The notes below the pieces were generated by a model. That model was not told where the DNA came from. It worked only from the letters and a program-made list of their open reading frames with translations, and ran no database searches. DNA of 64,000 nt from Siccirubricoccus deserti (GTDB lineage: Bacteria > Pseudomonadota > Alphaproteobacteria > Acetobacterales > Acetobacteraceae). A program made the translations under genes and the position numbers. Of this stretch, positions 60,674-64,000 are shown in pieces. The stretch lies in NCBI RefSeq assembly GCF_014283215.1, contig NZ_JACOMF010000008.1, forward strand, positions 119,569 through 183,568, in the 5' to 3' direction. How positions within the stretch are numbered: the stretch's first letter is position 1; each line of letters opens with the position of its first letter.

Positions 60674-61813
60674 TCAGCCGTTCGCCGGCGCGGGCTGGCG
60701 CTGGCTGTGCTGCCCCCCGGGCTGCGAGACGCCGGCCACCGCCCGCCCCGCATGCTCCGGCCCGTGCTCACCGCCGGCGATGTCGCCGAGCGAGACGATG
60801 CCGACCAGCCGCTTCTGCCGGTTCATCACCGGCAGGCGGCGCAGCCTCTGCTCCGCCATGTTGTCGGCGACATGGTCGAGCGGCTCATCCTCGTAGACGT
60901 AGCGGACTTCCGGCGACATCATCTCGCGCACCCTGGTACGGGTCGGGTCCTTGCCCTCGGCGGCGAGCCGCACCGCGAGGTCTCGGTCGGTGAGCATGCC
61001 GACCAGCCGGTCGCCCTCCCGCACCGGCAGCACCCCGGCATCCTCGGCGGTCATCAGCCGCGCCGCCTGCTGCACCGTCTCCTCCGGGCCGACGACCTTC
61101 ACGTCGGTGCTCATCACATCGGCGACGCAGCCGGCTTGATGGCCCCGCCTCTGGCCGGGCTGGCGGCGCCGCGCCACCTCGCGCTCCAGCGGCAGCAGCG
61201 TCTCGTCGGTTGCCTGGCGCGCCGCGCGCAGCAGCACCGTGCCGCCTTCGGCCAAGGCGTCGAAATACTCACGCACGAAATTGCGCTGCAGCTCGATGAA
61301 GGCGCTCGGGCCGGTGCGGCGCATCAGCTCCCGCGCCATGCGGAGGTTGGTCGCGATCACCCCGTCGACCAGCGTCTGCAGCGCCTGGTGGGTGTCCTGC
61401 ATGCCGCGGCCGCCGGGCACCGCCATGAAGTGGCGCAGGCCTTCGGCGGCTTCCTGGGCGATGTCGGCAAGGCCCCGTCCGGCCTGCTCCATCTCCGCGG
61501 CCGCCTGCCGCATCACGCTCTGCTGGCCCTCGGCGGCGATCCGCACGCCGTGCCGGGCCGTCTCGGCCATGGATTCGCTGCCATGGCGGCTCACATCCGC
61601 ACCACGCCGCAGCACCTCGGCCACTTGGCCGGTACCCTCCCGCACCGCCTCGCTACCCTGCTCCACGGCCTGTTCACCACCGCGTTCGGCTGCCTGGCGC
61701 GTGGCCTGCGCCACCCCGAGCGTTGCCGCCACCCCTTCGGCCACCGCGGCCCGGCCCCGATTGCGCAGCGCCTCGGCCGGCCCTTGCGGGTCGGTCTGCT
61801 TGATATCGGCCAT
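60674..61813 (-). CDS. Phasin-like / CBS-pair fusion protein
   Basis: This 379-residue protein joins two modules. Residues 1-125 are an Ala/Glu/Gln-rich helical, coiled-coil-like stretch; residues 137-215 (QALQTLVDGVIATNLRMARE, AFIELQRNFVREYFDALAEG, GTVLLRAARQATDETLLPLE) match phasins that coat polyhydroxybutyrate granules. Residues 230-345 form two CBS domains (ADVMSTDVKVVGPEETVQQA, LVGMLTDRDLAVRLAAEG, VREMMSPEVRYVYEDEPLDH, RRLPVMNRQKRLVGIVSLGD), which usually bind adenyl nucleotides. The join suggests a granule or stress protein that senses energy state. It is divergent from the ThDP-enzyme gene. Confidence 0.8.
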   Translation of the reverse strand: MADIKQTDPQGPAEALRNRGRAAVAEGVAATLGVAQATRQAAERGGEQAVEQGSEAVREGTGQVAEVLRRGADVSRHGSESMAETARHGVRIAAEGQQSVMRQAAAEMEQAGRGLADIAQEAAEGLRHFMAVPGGRGMQDTHQALQTLVDGVIATNLRMARELMRRTGPSAFIELQRNFVREYFDALAEGGTVLLRAARQATDETLLPLEREVARRRQPGQRRGHQAGCVADVMSTDVKVVGPEETVQQAARLMTAEDAGVLPVREGDRLVGMLTDRDLAVRLAAEGKDPTRTRVREMMSPEVRYVYEDEPLDHVADNMAEQRLRRLPVMNRQKRLVGIVSLGDIAGGEHGPEHAGRAVAGVSQPGGQHSQRQPAPANG

Positions 61814-61938
61814 AGCTGGATGTCCCGTCCTCGTTGCGCCTGGTCCGCCTCACCCGCCCTGGACTGCTCCGCGCCAGGCGGCACAGGCGAACACTCGCTG
61901 CAAGCGCTGCGGTGCAGCATGGTTCCAGAAAAATGCGC

Positions 61939-61953
61939 AAGATAATGTATCTT
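61939..61953. promoter_or_regulatory. Candidate operator before the ThDP-enzyme gene
   Basis: AAGATA-ATG-TATCTT is a perfect 6+3+6 palindrome in an AT-rich island (about 61930-62000) that stands out from the GC-rich surroundings. It overlaps the start of the candidate -35 element of the plus-strand promoter. Confidence 0.35.
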
Positions 61954-61980
61954 TCACGCATAGCATCATCGAAATATACT
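61952..61980 (+). promoter_or_regulatory. Sigma-70-like promoter candidate for the ThDP enzyme
   Basis: TTTCAC (61952-61957), a 17-base spacer and TATACT (61975-61980) form a fair promoter; the leader would be about 120 bases. The 293-base divergent gap (61814-62106) holds no gene. Confidence 0.4.
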
Positions 61981-62106
61981 CTGTGTAACTGTGAAAACTC
62001 GCGCCTCCGAACAAAACCAGGCAAAGTTGCGGGCGGCGGCGAACCTCACCCGCAGTCCGGCGCTGTCCCGGCATACCGGCTTCCACCCTCCCGCGAGGAC
62101 GCCCGC

Positions 62107-63876
62107 ATGCCACAGAAGGCCGCCGACATCCTGGTCGAAACCCTGATCGACTGGGGGATCGACACTGTCTACGGCCTGCCCGGCGACGGCATCAACGGCA
62201 TCATGGAAGCGCTGCGCACCCGCCAGGAGCGCATCCGCTTCATCCAGGTCCGGCACGAGGAAAGCGCCGCCTTCATGGCTTGCGCCCATGCGAAATGGAC
62301 CGGCCGGATCGGCTGCTGTCTCTCGACCAGCGGGCCGGGCGGCATCCACCTGCTCAATGGGTTGTACGACGCCAAGCTGGACCGTGCGCCGGTGCTGGCG
62401 ATCACCGGGCTGCAGTACCATGACCTGCTGGAGACCTTCACCCAGCAGGATGTCGATCTCGACAAGCTGTTCCAGGATGTCTCGGTGTTCAACACCAGGG
62501 TCATGGGCGCGGCGCATATGGCCAAGGCGACGGCGCTGGCCTGCCGCAGCGCCCTGGCGCGGCAGGGGGTGGCGCATCTCAGCGTGCCGGTCGATGTGCA
62601 GGAGGAAGCGCAGGAGGATGCGGCGCGGTCGCCGCGCAACAAGCCGCACCCGCTCCCCAGCACCCCGGCGGAGGGGCTGTTGCTGCCGCGTCCCGGGGAT
62701 GTGGCGCGGGCGGCGGAGATCCTGAACGGCGCCTCGCGCGTCGCCATCCTCGCCGGCCGCGGCGCGCTGGGGGCGACGGCGGAGCTGGAACGCTGCGCCG
62801 ATCTGCTGGCCGCGCCGGTGGCGAAGGCGCTGCTCGGCAAGGCGGTGCTGCCGGACACCCATCCGCTGACCACCGGCGGCATCGGCCTCTACGGCACCTT
62901 CGGCACGCATCACGCCATGGCGCAGTGCGATGCGCTGCTGATTATCGGCAGCAGCTTCCCCTATGTCGAATACTACCCGCAACCCGGTCAGGCGCGCGGC
63001 GTGCAGATCGACCGCGACGCCCAGCGCATCGGCCTGCGGCACCCGGCCGAGGTCGGGCTGGTCGGCGATGCCAGGGCAACGCTGGAGGCGCTGAACGCCC
63101 AGCTGCGGCGGAAGACCGACCGCGCCTTCCTGGAAGCCACCCAGGCCGAGGCGCGGCGCTGGCGCGACACCCTTTCCCGCGCGGTGGACGAGCCGCGCCA
63201 GCCGATGCACCCGGCAGTGCCGGTGCGGGCGCTATCCGAACGCCTGCCGGCGGATGCGGTGGTGGTGACGGACAGCGGCCACAACACCGGGCTGACGGCA
63301 CGCTACCTCGATCTCGGGCCGGGGCATGCGTTCGGCGTCTCCGGGCTGCTGGCCTCCATGGCCTGCGGGCTGCCCTATGCGGTGGCGGCAGCGCTGGCCT
63401 TTCCCGGGCGGGCGGTGTTCGGCATCGTCGGCGATGGCGGGCTGGCGATGCAGCTCGGCGAGCTGGCCACCGCGGTGCGCTACCGGCTGCCGGTCAAGCT
63501 GCTGGTGATCAAGAACAACACCTTCGGCCAGATCAAATGGGAGCAGCTGCTGTTCCTCGGCAATCCGGAATACGCCTGCGACCTGACCCCGATCGACTTC
63601 GCCCGCGCCGCCGAGGCGATTGGCGCGCGGGGGTTCTCGGTCCGCGACCCGGCGCAGCTCGGCGCGGCGCTGGATGCGATGCTGGCCGTGGAGGGGCCGG
63701 TGGTGCTGGAGGTGGAGGTGGACCCGAACGAACCGCTGCTGCCGGCGGTGGTCTCGGAGAGCTATCGGAAGAATCTGGAGAAGGCGCTGGCCCAGGGCAC
63801 GGCGGGGGCCGAGGCGCTGCGGGCGGCGCTGGGGCGGTCGCCGGCGCGGGAGATGCTGGCGACGGGAGGCGGCTAG
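62107..63876 (+). CDS. Thiamine-diphosphate enzyme, pyruvate oxidase/acetolactate-synthase-like
   Basis: This 589-residue protein has the three-domain ThDP fold: the PYR domain with Glu51 in VRHEESAAFMACAHAKWTG, a middle domain (AAEILNGASRVAILAGRGAL, GIGLYGTFGTHHAMAQCDAL) and the PP domain with GIVGDGGLAMQLGELATAVR and IKNNTFGQIKWEQ for Mg2+/ThDP. It resembles PoxB-type pyruvate oxidases and the 'thiamine-requiring' proteins of stress regulons more than biosynthetic AHAS. Product and acceptor (quinone or O2) are unknown. The TAG stop is at the edge of an IS-like element, so the native 3' end may have been altered. Confidence 0.87.
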   Translation: MPQKAADILVETLIDWGIDTVYGLPGDGINGIMEALRTRQERIRFIQVRHEESAAFMACAHAKWTGRIGCCLSTSGPGGIHLLNGLYDAKLDRAPVLAITGLQYHDLLETFTQQDVDLDKLFQDVSVFNTRVMGAAHMAKATALACRSALARQGVAHLSVPVDVQEEAQEDAARSPRNKPHPLPSTPAEGLLLPRPGDVARAAEILNGASRVAILAGRGALGATAELERCADLLAAPVAKALLGKAVLPDTHPLTTGGIGLYGTFGTHHAMAQCDALLIIGSSFPYVEYYPQPGQARGVQIDRDAQRIGLRHPAEVGLVGDARATLEALNAQLRRKTDRAFLEATQAEARRWRDTLSRAVDEPRQPMHPAVPVRALSERLPADAVVVTDSGHNTGLTARYLDLGPGHAFGVSGLLASMACGLPYAVAAALAFPGRAVFGIVGDGGLAMQLGELATAVRYRLPVKLLVIKNNTFGQIKWEQLLFLGNPEYACDLTPIDFARAAEAIGARGFSVRDPAQLGAALDAMLAVEGPVVLEVEVDPNEPLLPAVVSESYRKNLEKALAQGTAGAEALRAALGRSPAREMLATGGG

Positions 63877-64000
63877 AGCGAAATCTGACCATTCAGAGTC
63901 GCTGAGGATTCCCGCCCGGCGCGAAATCTGATTCACCGTGCCTGCTGGGCACGGAGGCCAGCTTGCATGGCGAGAACCCTGTCCGAAGATCTACGCGCCC
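63877..64000 (+). mobile_element. Left end of an IS630-like insertion sequence, cut by window
   Basis: Directly after CTAG (63873-63876), a TA-type target, begins GAGCGAAATCTGACC-type sequence with GCGAAATCTGA at 63878-63888 and again at 63921-63931, as for a terminal and a subterminal transposase site. CCGTGCC-TGCTG-GGCACGG (63936-63954) is a hairpin whose right arm runs into the GGAGG ribosome site. A transposase start follows. The right end is outside the window. Confidence 0.6.
63967..64000 (+). CDS. IS630-family transposase, first 11 codons only
   Basis: The ATG at 63967 has GGAGG (63953-63957) nine bases upstream. The visible product is MARTLSEDLRA, which matches the conserved start of IS630-family transposases (M-A-R-x-x-S-x-D-L-R) leading into their helix-turn-helix. 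The rest is cut off by the window edge. IS630 transposases are DDE enzymes that insert at TA dinucleotides, in agreement with the CTAG at the element edge. Confidence 0.65.
   Translation, partial: MARTLSEDLRA

Noticed and set aside
61901..61926. EcfG-type general stress promoter (GGAAC on the minus strand) before the phasin-CBS gene
   Set aside because: GGAAC is present, but the -10 position reads GCTT or CTTG rather than CGTT, so the match is too weak to list.
1..64000. tRNA, rRNA or CRISPR loci
   Set aside because: I looked through the intergenic gaps on both strands and saw no cloverleaf-like, rRNA-like or repeat-spacer sequence.

Overview
The window is GC-rich, densely coding DNA from an alphaproteobacterium, most likely of the Acetobacteraceae (Roseomonas-like). 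The basis is gene order and protein style: an NDUFA12-type complex I accessory gene next to mlaD and a DUF2155 gene, the run argS-SPOR-nagZ-M50-scpA-scpB-tatB-tatC-serS, many orphan substrate-binding proteins, and the IS630-type end at the right edge. No rRNA, tRNA or CRISPR array was found. Many neighbouring genes overlap by 1-4 bases (ATGA, GTGA, TGATG), and these overlaps fix several start codons.

Layout. 1-1383 (minus): NDUFA12, MlaD, a 73-residue protein and a DUF2155 protein cut by the window edge. 1605-3137 (plus): a shortened homologue of B12-dependent ribonucleotide reductase that seems to lack the catalytic site. 3366-9300: a DapA-like lyase and an M20 amidohydrolase as a coupled pair, a remnant of a flavin monooxygenase, an orphan Bug-type receptor, then a NasT/NasS-like nitrate-sensing pair. 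9304-15229: a putative CnbZ-type deaminase, a CPA2 antiporter, a metallo-beta-lactamase-fold hydrolase, a glutathionyl-hydroquinone-reductase-like protein and an FAD monooxygenase.

15382-24454 is an accessory catabolic island of two divergent operons. Each pairs LLM-class flavin monooxygenases with a peptide-type ABC binding protein, and the right arm ends in an AtzG-like small protein plus an amidase. 24559-30685 is an acyl-CoA module: CitE-like lyase, MaoC hydratase, DUF35 protein and a thiolase-fold protein without an obvious thiolase cysteine (possibly a retro-aldolase) on one arm; acyl-CoA dehydrogenase, CaiB-type CoA transferase and a MarR regulator on the other. Two orphan binding proteins (tungstate-type and branched-chain-amino-acid-type) follow.

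32971-45035 is core: the long operon from argS to serS on the minus strand, interrupted by an ABC ATPase gene where tatA would be expected, then dgt, an A-type Fe-S carrier and exonuclease III. 45140-53518 looks like an envelope/secretion locus: two small lipoproteins, a GH5-type glycosidase, a 91-residue protein, a type I secretion adaptor and ABC exporter, a small membrane protein and, divergently, an outer-membrane beta-barrel and a WecG/TagA/CpsF glycosyltransferase. 53872-63876 carries glutamate dehydrogenase, an ABC1-family kinase, an M3 oligoendopeptidase, an acyl-CoA synthetase, an unusual phasin-CBS fusion and a pyruvate-oxidase-like ThDP enzyme whose stop codon lies at the edge of an IS630-like element.

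All calls come from reading the sequence; no database search was run. The least ordinary items are the degenerate NrdJ relative, the cysteine-less thiolase/DUF35 pair, the ATPase gene inside the scp-tat operon, the phasin-CBS fusion and the structured non-coding DNA of the secretion locus.
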